Origin: Thalassotalea sediminis
Lineage (GTDB): Bacteria; Pseudomonadota; Gammaproteobacteria; Enterobacterales; Alteromonadaceae
NCBI RefSeq assembly: GCF_030295915.1
Contig: NZ_AP027361.1
Span: 3,162,001 to 3,226,000 of the forward strand
Length of the DNA stretch: 64,000 nucleotides
Direction: 5' to 3'
In this document: one piece after another, positions 46,033 to 56,300 of the stretch
Layout of the letters: each line of letters opens with the position of its first letter
Numbering within the stretch: the stretch's first letter is position 1
Notes under the pieces: generated by a model
Seen by the model: only the letters and a program-made list of their open reading frames with translations
Databases searched by the model: none
What the model was told of the DNA's origin: nothing
Program-made: the position numbers and the translations under genes

Positions 46033-47316
46033 TTACATAGATACGTTCAACAGGTTATCGTCAGGATAATTTGATGCCTGTTTGATGGCTTCTTCAATTA
46101 GAAACAATCTATCTTGGCCCCAACAGTACGTTTCGTTGAATCTAAAACAAGGAGCTCCCCATAAGCCTATTGATGCGAGTTCATTAAAGTTCTTCTCGGT
46201 CCATACCTGCCAATCAAACTCTTTTTGATAGCATAACGCTTGCTCGTAATTGATATCCAAGCGGTCACAGATAGACTTTATGGCCCTCTCATCGCTCACA
46301 TTAATATTTTCAACAAAAATTGCATGAAAAATGGCCTCAACATAATCAACTGATTTGCCTTGTTTTAATGCATAAGCAAATATTTGATAGCTATTTATCA
46401 CCCCTTGCTCAAAAGGTTCTGCATAACTTGAAAAGCGAATATTCGCTGTTTTTGCCTCACGGTAAGCATCTCTATACATATATTTCTGCTTACTTTCTGG
46501 CATTTTTAATCCCCGCATCATTAAAGGCATGATGGGCTTTATACATAATGTTAATTGATACTTTTTGGCTAGGCGGCACGCTTTAACAAATCCGAGATAA
46601 GAATATGGGCTGCGCAACGATAGAAATACTTCTAATTCACCACCAATGTTTTGGTTTTGGCTAGGCGCATCAGTACTTAACTCGGTTAAGTTGTCATGTT
46701 GAAAATATTGCTTATCATCTTTATTCAACCCTAAATTGCGTAAGCGACGCTCCAAATACACCAATCGATCAACACCAACAAACCATTCGCCAGCAAAATA
46801 GGTTGTTGCTGATAAATAATGACCTTTACTAACTAAACGTTGCTGATTTTTTACTTGAAAATTTATAGCGGGCGTTGATGTTTGACAAATATAATCAAAT
46901 TTTTCTTGCCACACCTTATCAAAAAGCTCAACGGCATCAGCAACACTTCTAACAGAAAACTGCCATAACTGCTGCCCTGTCAATAATTGAGACTCAAGTG
47001 GTACCGCCTTAATTGGCGTTAAACCATATCGTTTAGCAATTACATCGGCATCATTCAATACCCAACGCTGAGCCATTTGCGGGTAAATTTTGAGTCCAGG
47101 TAACGATTCATAAACGAGATATAGCTTAAAGTTAATATGATAACCTTGTTCTAACTTTAATAATGCTTGCACCAACATATAGCTTTGCGGATCTCGTAGT
47201 GCTACATAGACTTCTACACATAACTGTTTTCCCAGCAATTTAGGAAGCGTTATGTATTTAAATTTAAGCATGAGTTCTAGAAGTTCACTTCTAAACCACC
47301 AGGCCTTAATTTGCAT
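46033..47316 (-). CDS. Tandem DsbA-like thioredoxin-fold protein (2-hydroxychromene-2-carboxylate isomerase type)
   Basis: 427 residues. Two DsbA/GST-kappa-like domains are fused. The N-terminal one (about 30-190) begins CVEVYVALRDPQSYMLVQALL. The C-terminal one (about 228-420) begins LEVFLSLRSPYSYLGFVKACR, with the Ser-Pro of HCCA isomerases in place of a CxxC, and ends GLWGAPCFRFNETYCWGQDRLFLIEEA, the cis-Pro-like region. This suggests a glutathione-dependent isomerase/transferase rather than a disulfide oxidoreductase. The start is uncertain (47316 or 47271). It is divergent from rsmC. Substrate unknown. Confidence 0.8.
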   Translation of the reverse strand: MQIKAWWFRSELLELMLKFKYITLPKLLGKQLCVEVYVALRDPQSYMLVQALLKLEQGYHINFKLYLVYESLPGLKIYPQMAQRWVLNDADVIAKRYGLTPIKAVPLESQLLTGQQLWQFSVRSVADAVELFDKVWQEKFDYICQTSTPAINFQVKNQQRLVSKGHYLSATTYFAGEWFVGVDRLVYLERRLRNLGLNKDDKQYFQHDNLTELSTDAPSQNQNIGGELEVFLSLRSPYSYLGFVKACRLAKKYQLTLCIKPIMPLMMRGLKMPESKQKYMYRDAYREAKTANIRFSSYAEPFEQGVINSYQIFAYALKQGKSVDYVEAIFHAIFVENINVSDERAIKSICDRLDINYEQALCYQKEFDWQVWTEKNFNELASIGLWGAPCFRFNETYCWGQDRLFLIEEAIKQASNYPDDNLLNVSM

Positions 47317-47476
47317 CAGCCATTTATTAATAACGCACTCCTCGTGTTATTTAGCCTACTGCCGTATCGGGCCAAGCCTTGGTACTGCCAGAAGAATAAG
47401 GTAATATACACGCCAATTATGACACAAATTAGCGTAAATTTCTGTCAGCGTTTAATACCATTTGCAAGAGCACCCC

Positions 47477-48523
47477 ATGTTGTTAACAAACCTTAGCCAA
47501 GTATTAACCCGCAATGATGATTTGCTGCATGCTTCATCAACACTATTAGTCAATATGCCACAAGATAATTTTGCTGATCATTTAAAACAATTATCTCAAA
47601 ATAGTGATATCACATTTTTTGACACGCAGTACGACGCACACTTATTTCACCAGTCTTTTTCATACGCGAACGCTGTTTTTTCAAGTTGCTATAAAAGCGA
47701 ACATTTACATGACCTCGTGATAATGACATTTCCTAAAAGTAAAGCTGAATTAAACTTTATCTTAGCAATGCTAAGTGAAAGTTTAACGGAAGATGCGCGA
47801 ATTTTAGTGGTTGGAGAAAACAAAAGTGGGATTAAATCGCTACATAAACTGACACAATCTTACCACCAATTTGTGGAAAAAATTGATGCTGCTAGACATT
47901 GTCTTTTATTCGAAATGGCGATTACCACGTTGCCCAAATTCACCTTAGAAGACTGGTATAAAACGTACCACATTACCATTAATAATCAATCGTGTACTAT
48001 TGCAGCGTTACCCGGCGTATTTAGCCAAAATGGTCTCGATAAAGGTACTAAAGTGCTATTTAATTATTTACCCAGTAACCTCTCAGGCCAAGTATTAGAT
48101 TTTGGCACAGGCGCCGGTGTTATCGCCACCTATCTCGGCAAAAGCAACCCGAATATCGCATTAACCCTTGCAGATGTAAGTGCATTAGCACTCGCTTCAG
48201 CTGAAAAAACACTAAGTCTTAACGGATTAACGGGAAAACTGATTGCCACGGATAGTCTATCTGCTATTTCATCGCAATACGATCACGTCGTCACAAACCC
48301 GCCTTTCCATCAAGGTACTAAAACACATTACGCGGCGACCGAGACCTTTTTGGCGGGAATTAATCGCCATATAAAGCCAGAAGGCTCATTAACAGTAGTG
48401 GCCAACAGCTTTCTAAAATACCAACCAATTATGGAAAAATGTTTCATGAATGTATCAGTACTAGGTATTCAGCAGGGATTTACGGTATATTCTGCCCGCG
48501 GCAAAAGTAGGTTAAGTAGTTGA
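47477..48523 (+). CDS. rsmC: 16S rRNA m2G1207 methyltransferase RsmC
   Basis: About 348 residues. The N-terminal domain is an inactive methyltransferase-like fold; the C-terminal SAM-binding domain has VLDFGTGAGVIATYLG (motif I), LTLADVSALALASAE, and the N-methylase motif VVTNPPFHQG. The end EGSLTVVANSFLKYQPIME is characteristic of RsmC. The ATG at 47477 is used; the frame opens 15 nt earlier at a TTG. It methylates G1207 in the 30S subunit. Confidence 0.93.
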   Translation: MLLTNLSQVLTRNDDLLHASSTLLVNMPQDNFADHLKQLSQNSDITFFDTQYDAHLFHQSFSYANAVFSSCYKSEHLHDLVIMTFPKSKAELNFILAMLSESLTEDARILVVGENKSGIKSLHKLTQSYHQFVEKIDAARHCLLFEMAITTLPKFTLEDWYKTYHITINNQSCTIAALPGVFSQNGLDKGTKVLFNYLPSNLSGQVLDFGTGAGVIATYLGKSNPNIALTLADVSALALASAEKTLSLNGLTGKLIATDSLSAISSQYDHVVTNPPFHQGTKTHYAATETFLAGINRHIKPEGSLTVVANSFLKYQPIMEKCFMNVSVLGIQQGFTVYSARGKSRLSS

Positions 48524-48601
48524 AATTTACACAATTGAGTTGCAATTTAACCTAAATTCAACAATTATCATTCTATACGTGATACAAATTATAATATTTA
48601 G

Positions 48602-50233
48602 ATGCCATCTCAAAAAGAAATAAAATCGATACGTAGCGCAATTCTGATCAGTGTTGTCGGCTTTATCTCTCTTTTTGTCTTAATTGCATGTGCGTACATG
48701 ACAAAAACATTTCTTAATGAATCTGAACGGCAATTAGAAACAAACACCATGCAATGGGCCAATTATGTCGTTCAACTGGCATCAGATGATTTACGCAACG
48801 GCGATAAGTTTGCTTTAGAAGATAAGCTACAGGTTTTCGCAAGTAATGATGCGATTCAAAAAATTGATGTTTATGCAATAGAAGACACATCTAAAAACTT
48901 TAAATATTTCGCTGGCTACAATTACTTAAAAAGTGCGCGTTCGATGGGGGATAAAATTACCACGCAGGAAAAAAATTTATACCTGACCCCAAAAAAAGAG
49001 GGAGATATTGTAAAGTTTGTAACGCCTGTAGTCTCACAAGATCAAGACCTTGGGTATGTATATGTCGAATTAGATACGCAACAGGGTCTATCCTTTGAAA
49101 CGCATCTATTAATTATTTTTATTCTTCTATTCTTGTTATTAATCTGCTGCGTATTTTTCGTTAGTTTACGATTAGAGAACTTAATTGTTAACCCTTTACG
49201 AACACTAAGTTCGGAATTATTAAAGATCTCTCAAACCAAAGATTACAGCTTAAGAATTTCAAGATTACCCTACAAGGAAGCCGATGCGGTTGCTGCTAAC
49301 ATTAATAACTTCTTAAATCGAACCGAACGCCATGTCACGCAGTTAGGTCTTGCTGAAAAACAAAGCCTTGAACTTAATATCGAATTAGAAGATAAAGTTG
49401 CAAAACGCACTGACGCCTTAAAAGAGTCTAATCAAGAATTATTATCAACTTTAGAAAAACTGCATCAGTTTCAAGACCAACTTGTTGAAAGTGAAAAAAT
49501 GGCTTCACTTGGCGATATGGTTGCTGGTGTTGCGCACGAAGTAAATACACCAATAGGGCTAGGTGTTACAGCGTCGACACTACTATCTGATCGTTTACGA
49601 GATATTAAAACTGCGTTTGAAAATAGATCGCTTAAATCAAGTCAATTGAAAAAATTCCTCAGTGAGGGAGAAGAAAATGTCGGTATTATTTACCGCAATT
49701 TAAAGCGAGCAGCAGAATTAATTTCAAGTTTTAAAAAGGTAGCTGTAGATCAATCTAGTGAAGAATTTAGGCAATTTAATTTCAGCGAATTACTTAATGA
49801 AATTTTGTTTACACTAGCGCCCCAGATTAAAAACACGCCATATCAGATTTCATTCGACTGTCCTGAAGACCTCATTGTTGTTAGTAAACCAGGGCCTATT
49901 AATCAAGTATTGATAAACCTCATTTTAAATTCCATTACACATGGTTTCGATGGTCTGGATCATGGCAACATTAATGTTGTAATTTCAAAGCAAAGCGAAA
50001 CGCTACATATCGTCTACAGCGATGATGGATTAGGTATCGCTAGTGAAATTAAAGACAGGGTATTTGAACCATTTACGACAACAAAACGTGGTGAAGGCGG
50101 TAGTGGTTTAGGACTACATTTGGTGTATAACCTAGTAACACAAGCATTAGGAGGCAGTATCAAACTAGACAGTAAGCCTAAACAAGGCGCAACGTTTGAG
50201 ATTAAATTTCCTATTAGTGAACAGCTGTTATAA
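48602..50233 (+). CDS. Membrane sensor histidine kinase
   Basis: 543 residues. Two membrane helices (about 14-33 and 165-188) flank a periplasmic sensor domain of roughly 130 residues. A HAMP region (NPLRTLSSELLKISQTKDYSLRI), a coiled coil (about 245-300), the H-box MVAGVAHEVNTPIG (His near 312), and ATPase motifs (NLILNSITHGF, DDGLGI, GGSGLGLHLVYNLV) follow. It has no receiver or Hpt domain. It precedes arcA by 187 nt, but no paired regulator shares its transcript with certainty. It is not ArcB-like in architecture; its partner and signal are unknown. Confidence 0.88.
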   Translation: MPSQKEIKSIRSAILISVVGFISLFVLIACAYMTKTFLNESERQLETNTMQWANYVVQLASDDLRNGDKFALEDKLQVFASNDAIQKIDVYAIEDTSKNFKYFAGYNYLKSARSMGDKITTQEKNLYLTPKKEGDIVKFVTPVVSQDQDLGYVYVELDTQQGLSFETHLLIIFILLFLLLICCVFFVSLRLENLIVNPLRTLSSELLKISQTKDYSLRISRLPYKEADAVAANINNFLNRTERHVTQLGLAEKQSLELNIELEDKVAKRTDALKESNQELLSTLEKLHQFQDQLVESEKMASLGDMVAGVAHEVNTPIGLGVTASTLLSDRLRDIKTAFENRSLKSSQLKKFLSEGEENVGIIYRNLKRAAELISSFKKVAVDQSSEEFRQFNFSELLNEILFTLAPQIKNTPYQISFDCPEDLIVVSKPGPINQVLINLILNSITHGFDGLDHGNINVVISKQSETLHIVYSDDGLGIASEIKDRVFEPFTTTKRGEGGSGLGLHLVYNLVTQALGGSIKLDSKPKQGATFEIKFPISEQLL

Positions 50234-50420
50234 AACAGTTGGTAGATTAACAAAAGCTTTACACTGGCGAGATATTAGCCATTGGATTATTTGTTATTTT
50301 ATATTAGGGTATATAAAATTGTTATTAAGATGTAAAGCAAGTATTTAACCACTCTTGTTATACATCGAACAACAACAATAATTAGTATTAATAAATACTG
50401 TATTTATTTGGAAAAAACGC

Positions 50421-51122
50421 ATGCAAAAACCTCATATACTTATTGTAGAAGACGAAGAAGTCACTCGCTTTAATTTACGAAACTTATTCGAAGCAGAAGG
50501 TTACATTGTTTCAGAAGCCGTAAACGGTGAAGCAATGGAGCAGCAATTAAAAAATAATGTCGTTAATTTAGTAATCATGGACATAAATCTACCGGGTAAA
50601 AATGGTTTACTTTTAGCTCGAGAATTAACCACTAACAGTGATTTAGGTTTAATCTTTCTTACAGGGCGTGATAGCGACATTGATAAAATTTTAGGTTTAG
50701 AAATCGGCGCAGACGATTACTTAACCAAACCTTTTAACCCAAGAGAGTTGACGATTAGAGCGCGTAATATCTTAAACAGAATCACGCAAGGTAAAAGTGA
50801 TACTGACAACGCTATTATCAAATTTAACCAATGGAAGCTTGATGGCAACTCACGAAAAATGACGGCGCCAAATGGTGAAGAAATATCAATTCCTAGAGGT
50901 GAATATCGCGCGCTAAGATTACTAATAGCCAATGCTGGTCAAATTGTGACGCGTCAACAATTAATAAAAGAAATGACAGGGCGTGATCTACGTTCAAATG
51001 ATAGAACGGTAGATGTTACTATTCGCCGTTTACGAAAGCATTTTGAATTGTTTGATAAAAAGCTTGAATTGATCAACACCATTCATGGTGAAGGTTATCG
51101 CTTTGTCGGTAAAGTGGAATAA
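50421..51122 (+). CDS. arcA: Redox response regulator ArcA
   Basis: 233 residues. The receiver domain is very close to ArcA ([24 protein letters not shown], phospho-acceptor Asp54 in [20 protein letters not shown], and [21 protein letters not shown]). The winged-helix OmpR DNA-binding domain has [15 protein letters not shown] and IHGEGYRF. ArcA represses aerobic respiration genes under low oxygen. The classical hybrid kinase ArcB is not adjacent; a stand-alone Hpt protein lies just downstream on the other strand, as expected for Shewanella-type Arc systems. Confidence 0.94.
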   Translation: MQKPHILIVEDEEVTRFNLRNLFEAEGYIVSEAVNGEAMEQQLKNNVVNLVIMDINLPGKNGLLLARELTTNSDLGLIFLTGRDSDIDKILGLEIGADDYLTKPFNPRELTIRARNILNRITQGKSDTDNAIIKFNQWKLDGNSRKMTAPNGEEISIPRGEYRALRLLIANAGQIVTRQQLIKEMTGRDLRSNDRTVDVTIRRLRKHFELFDKKLELINTIHGEGYRFVGKVE

Positions 51123-51165
51123 ATAAAAAACCTTTACTGCGACTATATAAGCCGTAACGGATGAA

Positions 51166-51215
51166 ATTACATCAATAAAAAGGTTAGCATTTGCTAGCCT
51201 TTTTATTGATGTAAT
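51166..51215. terminator. Long bidirectional terminator between arcA and the Hpt gene
   Basis: Arms of 23 nt (ATTACATCAATAAAAAGG then TTAGC, and the reverse complement at 51193-51215) pair fully with a single G-U, around a 4-nt ATTT loop. The core AAAAAGG-TTAGC / GCTAG-CCTTTTT provides T runs in both directions. It separates convergent arcA and hptA. Confidence 0.92.
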
Positions 51216-51218
51216 GGA

Positions 51219-51557
51219 TTATTGCTGGCTAATCCATAAGCTAAATGCTTCTATTGCAGATGAATTTTCGACGTTTAAAGCATGTAAATATTGCTCTTTT
51301 TGCTGCCAACTTTCAGAAGACTTTTCTATTGCAACTAATTGCTGATGAACAGTGAGTAAACCAACACTACCCGCTGCGCCTTTCATTTTATGACAGCGCT
51401 CTTGCCAATCATTCTGGGATTTCGACATTACAGCTTGTGCTATTTCAGTTAAATACACTTTAGATTGCTCAACATAAAGATCTAACATTTGTGTAACGAC
51501 TGCTACACCTAGGTTTTCAAGATAACCTGCAAGAAGTTCAGTATCTAACTGTTTCAT
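51219..51557 (-). CDS. hptA: Stand-alone histidine phosphotransfer (Hpt) protein, HptA-like
   Basis: 112 residues forming one four-helix Hpt domain. The phospho-acceptor His56 lies in WQERCHKMKGAAGSVGL, matching the ArcB Hpt consensus (HKIKGAAGSVGL type). In Shewanella a separate HptA relays phosphate from ArcS to ArcA, and this gene lies tail to tail with arcA, supporting that role. It has no other domains. Confidence 0.88.
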   Translation of the reverse strand: MKQLDTELLAGYLENLGVAVVTQMLDLYVEQSKVYLTEIAQAVMSKSQNDWQERCHKMKGAAGSVGLLTVHQQLVAIEKSSESWQQKEQYLHALNVENSSAIEAFSLWISQQ

Positions 51558-51872
51558 ATTATTAAAGATTCATTGATGTGTTGAATAGAGTATCATTGTA
51601 ACAGGCAATTTTATTTTGTCATCCGTATAAGTCATTCCTTATTGCTTAAACACTTTTTCACTCCCAGTACCATGTAAACTGGACAAATTATCTGACAGTT
51701 CAGTAATGTTCGTAAGTACCTTAATATTGCTTTTAACCGTGTTTTCATTCAAAATAGCCGCCCTTTTATACTGAGCGTCGCAACTAAAATACGCTTAAAA
51801 GCATTAACCTTGTTATGACTGAAGTTAGGGAAAGCCTAGCCCTTTACGTAACTTCCTAAAATCGGAGTCTCC
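51558..51872 (+). promoter_or_regulatory. Divergent leader region upstream of folE2 with hairpin near its start
   Basis: 315 nt between hptA and folE2. GAAGTTA (51821-51827) pairs with TAACTTC (51849-51855), and an outer GACT/AGTC pair (51817-51820, 51866-51869) would cover the GGAG ribosome site at 51864-51867. This could affect translation of folE2. It does not match a riboswitch class I recognise, and no Zur site stood out. No small gene is evident. Confidence 0.35.
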
Positions 51873-52796
51873 ATGTCTACCTTAATGCCTGATATTGCCA
51901 ACCATACTACTGCCCAAACCGAAGGAACACTCGATTGGGTTGGAATGAGCAATATTGAAATGCCAATAATGTTATCTTCCAAGGATGAGTCTCCTAGAAT
52001 GGTTTCCGCATTTGTTGATGCCTTTGTGAACTTAAAAGAACCACAAGCTAAAGGCATTCATATGTCTCGTTTATATTTATTACTAGATGAACTATCAACG
52101 AGTAATGAACTTAACTACCAAAGCTTAGTTGCTCTGCTTGATGGTTTTATTAGTAGTCATCAAGATCTAAGTGACAACGCAAAAGTTGTTTTCCGCTTTG
52201 ATTATCACCTAAGAAGGAAATCACTTATCAGTGGAAAGCAAGGCTGGAAAGCTTATCCTGTCACAATTACAGGACGCTTGAACCAAGGTAAACTCAGCGT
52301 TGAGCTTGCCGTAGATGTTCGTTATTCCTCTACATGTCCATGCTCAGCAGCACTTGCAAGGCAACTGATTCAACAAGCCTTTAAAGAGTCATTTAGTGAA
52401 AAATCACTCAATTTAAATGATGTATACGAATGGTTAGGAACAACTGATGGTATTGTTGCCACACCACACAGCCAACGTTCAGTTGCTGAAATTAAAGTGA
52501 ACCTTGGTAACGAAGCAATCGACTTCCCACTTAAGGATATTGTAGATTTAACGGAAGATGCATTAAAAACGCCTGTACAAGCAGCAGTAAAACGCGAAGA
52601 TGAACAAGAGTTTGCGCGTTTAAATGGTCAAAATTTAATGTTTTGTGAAGATGCTGCGCGTAAATTGCAACATGCAATGAACCAAGTTCCGCTATTCCAA
52701 GATTTTTGGCTAAAGATAAATCATTTAGAATCGTTACACGCGCATGATGCAGTTAGTGTTACTACAAAAGGTGTTGCTGGCGGCTATCAACCATAA
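51873..52796 (+). CDS. folE2: GTP cyclohydrolase FolE2 (type IB)
   Basis: 307 residues with the FolE2 signatures: [12 protein letters not shown] near the N-terminus, [14 protein letters not shown], and the metal/catalytic cysteine stretch [15 protein letters not shown] (Cys155, Cys157). It converts GTP to dihydroneopterin triphosphate for folate and, in some bacteria, queuosine synthesis. The type IB enzyme uses metals other than zinc and often serves under zinc limitation. GGAG precedes the ATG. Confidence 0.96.
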   Translation: MSTLMPDIANHTTAQTEGTLDWVGMSNIEMPIMLSSKDESPRMVSAFVDAFVNLKEPQAKGIHMSRLYLLLDELSTSNELNYQSLVALLDGFISSHQDLSDNAKVVFRFDYHLRRKSLISGKQGWKAYPVTITGRLNQGKLSVELAVDVRYSSTCPCSAALARQLIQQAFKESFSEKSLNLNDVYEWLGTTDGIVATPHSQRSVAEIKVNLGNEAIDFPLKDIVDLTEDALKTPVQAAVKREDEQEFARLNGQNLMFCEDAARKLQHAMNQVPLFQDFWLKINHLESLHAHDAVSVTTKGVAGGYQP

Positions 52797-52819
52797 GCCG
52801 CTCATTAAAGCCTCATAGA

Positions 52820-52847
52820 AAGCAAGTGTATAGCACTTGCTTTTTTT
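52820..52847 (+). terminator. Rho-independent terminator after folE2
   Basis: AGCAAGTG-TATAG-CACTTGCT forms an 8-bp stem with a 5-nt loop followed by T7, 24 nt after the folE2 stop. Confidence 0.92.
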
Positions 52848-53111
52848 ATACCTGCGAAGCATGTAACAACGTTCTCCACTTATAGGAAACATTTTCCAAG
52901 CTAAATATCACCAATTGCTAGTCTTTTTACATGTTAGCCAATGTATTATTACCCGTTTTTAAGAGTAATTTTATATACGTTAGTTTTTTATTGTTTAAGG
53001 TGAATAAATTACTGCATAAACAGCCGACAACCTAAACCTCGCGAAAAGCCTTAATATTCATGTAATAAATTTACATAACTCGTCCGTATCACGATCAAAA
53101 ACACACTTGAT

Positions 53112-53130
53112 GAAAATAATTATCATTATC
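53112..53130. promoter_or_regulatory. Candidate Fur box upstream of gltB
   Basis: The 19-mer GAAAATAATTATCATTATC matches the palindromic Fur consensus GATAATGATTATCATTATC at 17 of 19 positions by my alignment. It lies about 100 bp upstream of the predicted gltB promoter in an AT-rich, 570-nt gene-free region, so a chance match is possible. Confidence 0.5.
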
Positions 53131-53226
53131 AAAACAGCAATAAAAACGCCAATAAACAAATAAAACAATTATTTAACAGCAACTTATGTAAATGTAAAAA
53201 AATTACGAGCAAAAACTCTATTTTTA

Positions 53227-53255
53227 TTGACCTTTATGCAGATTGCGTTTAATGT
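53227..53255 (+). promoter_or_regulatory. Candidate sigma-70 promoter of gltBD
   Basis: TTGACC (53227-53232), a 17-nt spacer and TAATGT (53250-53255) form a reasonable -35/-10 pair. It predicts a leader of about 105 nt containing a small palindrome AGGGGTTCCCCT (53257-53268). The remainder of 52848-53366 shows no gene. Confidence 0.5.
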
Positions 53256-53366
53256 TAGGGGTTCCCCTTGGATAAAAAACCAGAGTAATTATGCATTTTT
53301 TACATAATTTTATTCTAATTTTAACTACTTTGGTGCCAAGCAGGTATTTTTTTTAGGAGAGAAAAC

Positions 53367-56300
53367 ATGCAGCTTTATGATCCCAACTTTCAAAAAGATA
53401 ATTGTGGGTTTGGCTTAATTGCACATCAACATGGTGAAAACAGCCACAAGCTTGTAAAAACCGCAATATCAGCGCTTGACCGAATGCAACATCGCGGCGG
53501 TATTAACGCTGACGGTAAAACCGGTGACGGTTGTGGATTATTAATGAAAAAGCCAGACAGCTTTTTCCGAGCAGTCGCAGAAGAAAACGGGTGGCAACTT
53601 GGCCGTAAATATGCGGTTGGCATGATCTTCTTAAACCCTGATCCCGTCATTGCGGCAAAAACCAAAGAAATACTTGAACAAGAGCTTTCGCAAGAAATGC
53701 TAACCTTAGTTGGCTGGCGAACAGTACCAACAGACAAATCAATCTTAGGTGATATTGCAGCGAGCAATGTACCAACAATAGAGCAAATTTTTGTAAATGC
53801 GCCTCCAGGATGGCGAAATAGAGATCTTGAGCGTCGCTTATATATGGCAAGACGTCGTGCAGAAAAACGTATTGAAGACGAACGTTTTTACGTCGCTAGC
53901 TTATCGTGTTTGGTGACCATCTATAAAGGCTTGATGATGCCTGTAGATTTGCCTAACTTTTACTTAGATCTCGCTGATATTCGTATGCAAACAGCGATCT
54001 GTGTTTTTCATCAACGATTTTCTACCAATACGTCACCACAATGGCATTTAGCACAGCCTTTTCGTTATTTAGCACACAATGGTGAAATTAATACCATTAA
54101 AGGTAATAGGCAGTGGGCAAGAGCACGTACATATCGTTTTCAATCCCCTCTTTTACCCGATTTACAACACGCAGCACCATTTGTAAATGAAGCAGGATCA
54201 GATTCTTCATCTTTAGATAACATGCTTGAATTGTTTTTAGCCGGTGGTATGGATCTGTTCCGTGCTATGCGTTTACTCGTGCCACCAGCATGGCAAAATA
54301 GCCCTTTAATGGATGATGATCTAAAAGCCTTTTATGAATTTAACTCAATGCATATGGAACCATGGGATGGACCAGCAGGTATCGTGATGACCAATGGTCG
54401 TCACGTCGCATGTAATCTAGACAGAAACGGTTTGCGTCCAGCACGTTATGTCATTACACGCGATGGGTTTATTACCCTAGCCTCAGAAGTTGGTATTTGG
54501 GATTATGGTGAAGATGAGGTTGTAGAAAAAGGCCGTGTTGGCCCCGGTGAAATGCTCGCAGTAGATACATATACGGGTAAAATATTTAACTCTAGCGACA
54601 TTGATAATGATTTAAAAGTACGCCATCCCTATCGCGAATGGCTTAACAATAACATTAGCCGATTAGTGCCTTTTGAAGAGCTTGACGCTGAATTAATAGG
54701 TCAGCGCGTCTTTAACGACAAAAGTATTGCTGAATATCACAAACTATTTAATTACAGTTATGAAGAAATTCAACAAGTAGTAAAAACACTTGCGGAAAAC
54801 GGACAAGAAGCAACAGGATCAATGGGCGATGATACCCCTATGGCGGTTTTATCGAGTCAACCACGTACATTATATGATTATTTCAGACAACAGTTTGCGC
54901 AAGTCACCAACCCACCAATAGATCCACTTCGTGAGCGTTATGTTATGTCACTTGGTACCTGTATAGGTAGAGAACATAACGTATTTAACGAAACAACAGG
55001 TCATGCTGATCGCATTTTATTTGATACACCTGTGTTGATGTATACCGGTCTAAAACAATTGCGAGAGTTGGATCCAGAGCATTACCGTAGCGACACATTG
55101 TCTTTGAATTACGACGTAAATGAAGGTTTAGCAACGGCGATAAAGCGTCTTTGCGATGAAGCTGTTGAACTTGTACGTAACAAAAATACTGTAATCCTTG
55201 TATTGTCTGACCGTCAAATTCAAAAAGGCTTTTTACCAATCCCTGCGGCCATGGCTGTCGGTGCAGTTCAGAAACGTCTAGTTGACGAGCAATTACGTTG
55301 TGACTCTAACATCATTGTTGAAACAGCCTCGGTAAGAGATTCGCATCAATTTGCGGTGCTACTTGGCCTAGGTGCTACCGCTATTTATCCTTACCTAGCC
55401 CTTGAAACAGTTGAACAATTAGTTGAACAAGGACAGATTAATTTACCAGTACGCGAAGCCGTAGAAAATTATCGCAACGGTATTAATAAAGGGTTATTGA
55501 AAATACTGTCTAAAATGGGGATTTCAACCATCGCAAGTTATCGATGTGCAGGGTTATTTGAAGTTATTGGTTTGCACCAAAACATCATGCAACTGTGCTT
55601 CCCTGATTTACCAAGTCGTATTCAAGGTGCTGACTTTGAAGATATTGAACAGGATACGATCAACCTTGCACGTAAAGCATTCATGCCTCATCAAAAACTG
55701 AGCCATGGTGGCTTGCTTAAATATGTGCATGGAGGAGAATATCACGCATATAATCCTGACGTTGTTAAAAACCTTCAAAATGCCGTGCAAACTGGTAATT
55801 ATCAAGACTATCGAACGTTTGCAGATACGGTAAATAATCGCCCTACAGCAGCATTACGAGATCTTTTAGCGTTAAAACAAGAGACTACCCCTATAAGTAT
55901 CGATAGCGTTGAAGCTGATACTGAAATGTTTAAACGCTTTGACAGTGCAGCGATGTCGATTGGTGCACTAAGTCCAGAGGCTCATGAAGCATTAGCAATA
56001 GCCATGAACAGATTAGGTGGTTTTTCCAATTCCGGTGAAGGTGGCGAAGACGAACGCCGTTTTGGCACCGTTAAAAATTCACGAATTAAGCAAATTGCAT
56101 CAGGGCGCTTTGGTGTAACACCACATTATTTGGTAAATGCCGATGTACTACAGATCAAAGTTGCACAAGGTGCAAAACCAGGAGAAGGTGGACAACTACC
56201 TGGTGATAAAGTAACGCCGCTCATCGCCAAGCTACGTTTTTCAGTACCTGGCGTCACGCTTATTTCACCGCCTCCACATCATGATATATATTCTATTGAA

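Noticed and set aside
53257-53268. AGGGGTTCCCCT palindrome in the gltB leader as an attenuator
   Set aside because: Stem is very short with almost no loop and no T run.
53426-53850. Antisense open frames inside gltB and other large genes
   Set aside because: They lie opposite strongly conserved coding sequence and have no recognisable protein features.
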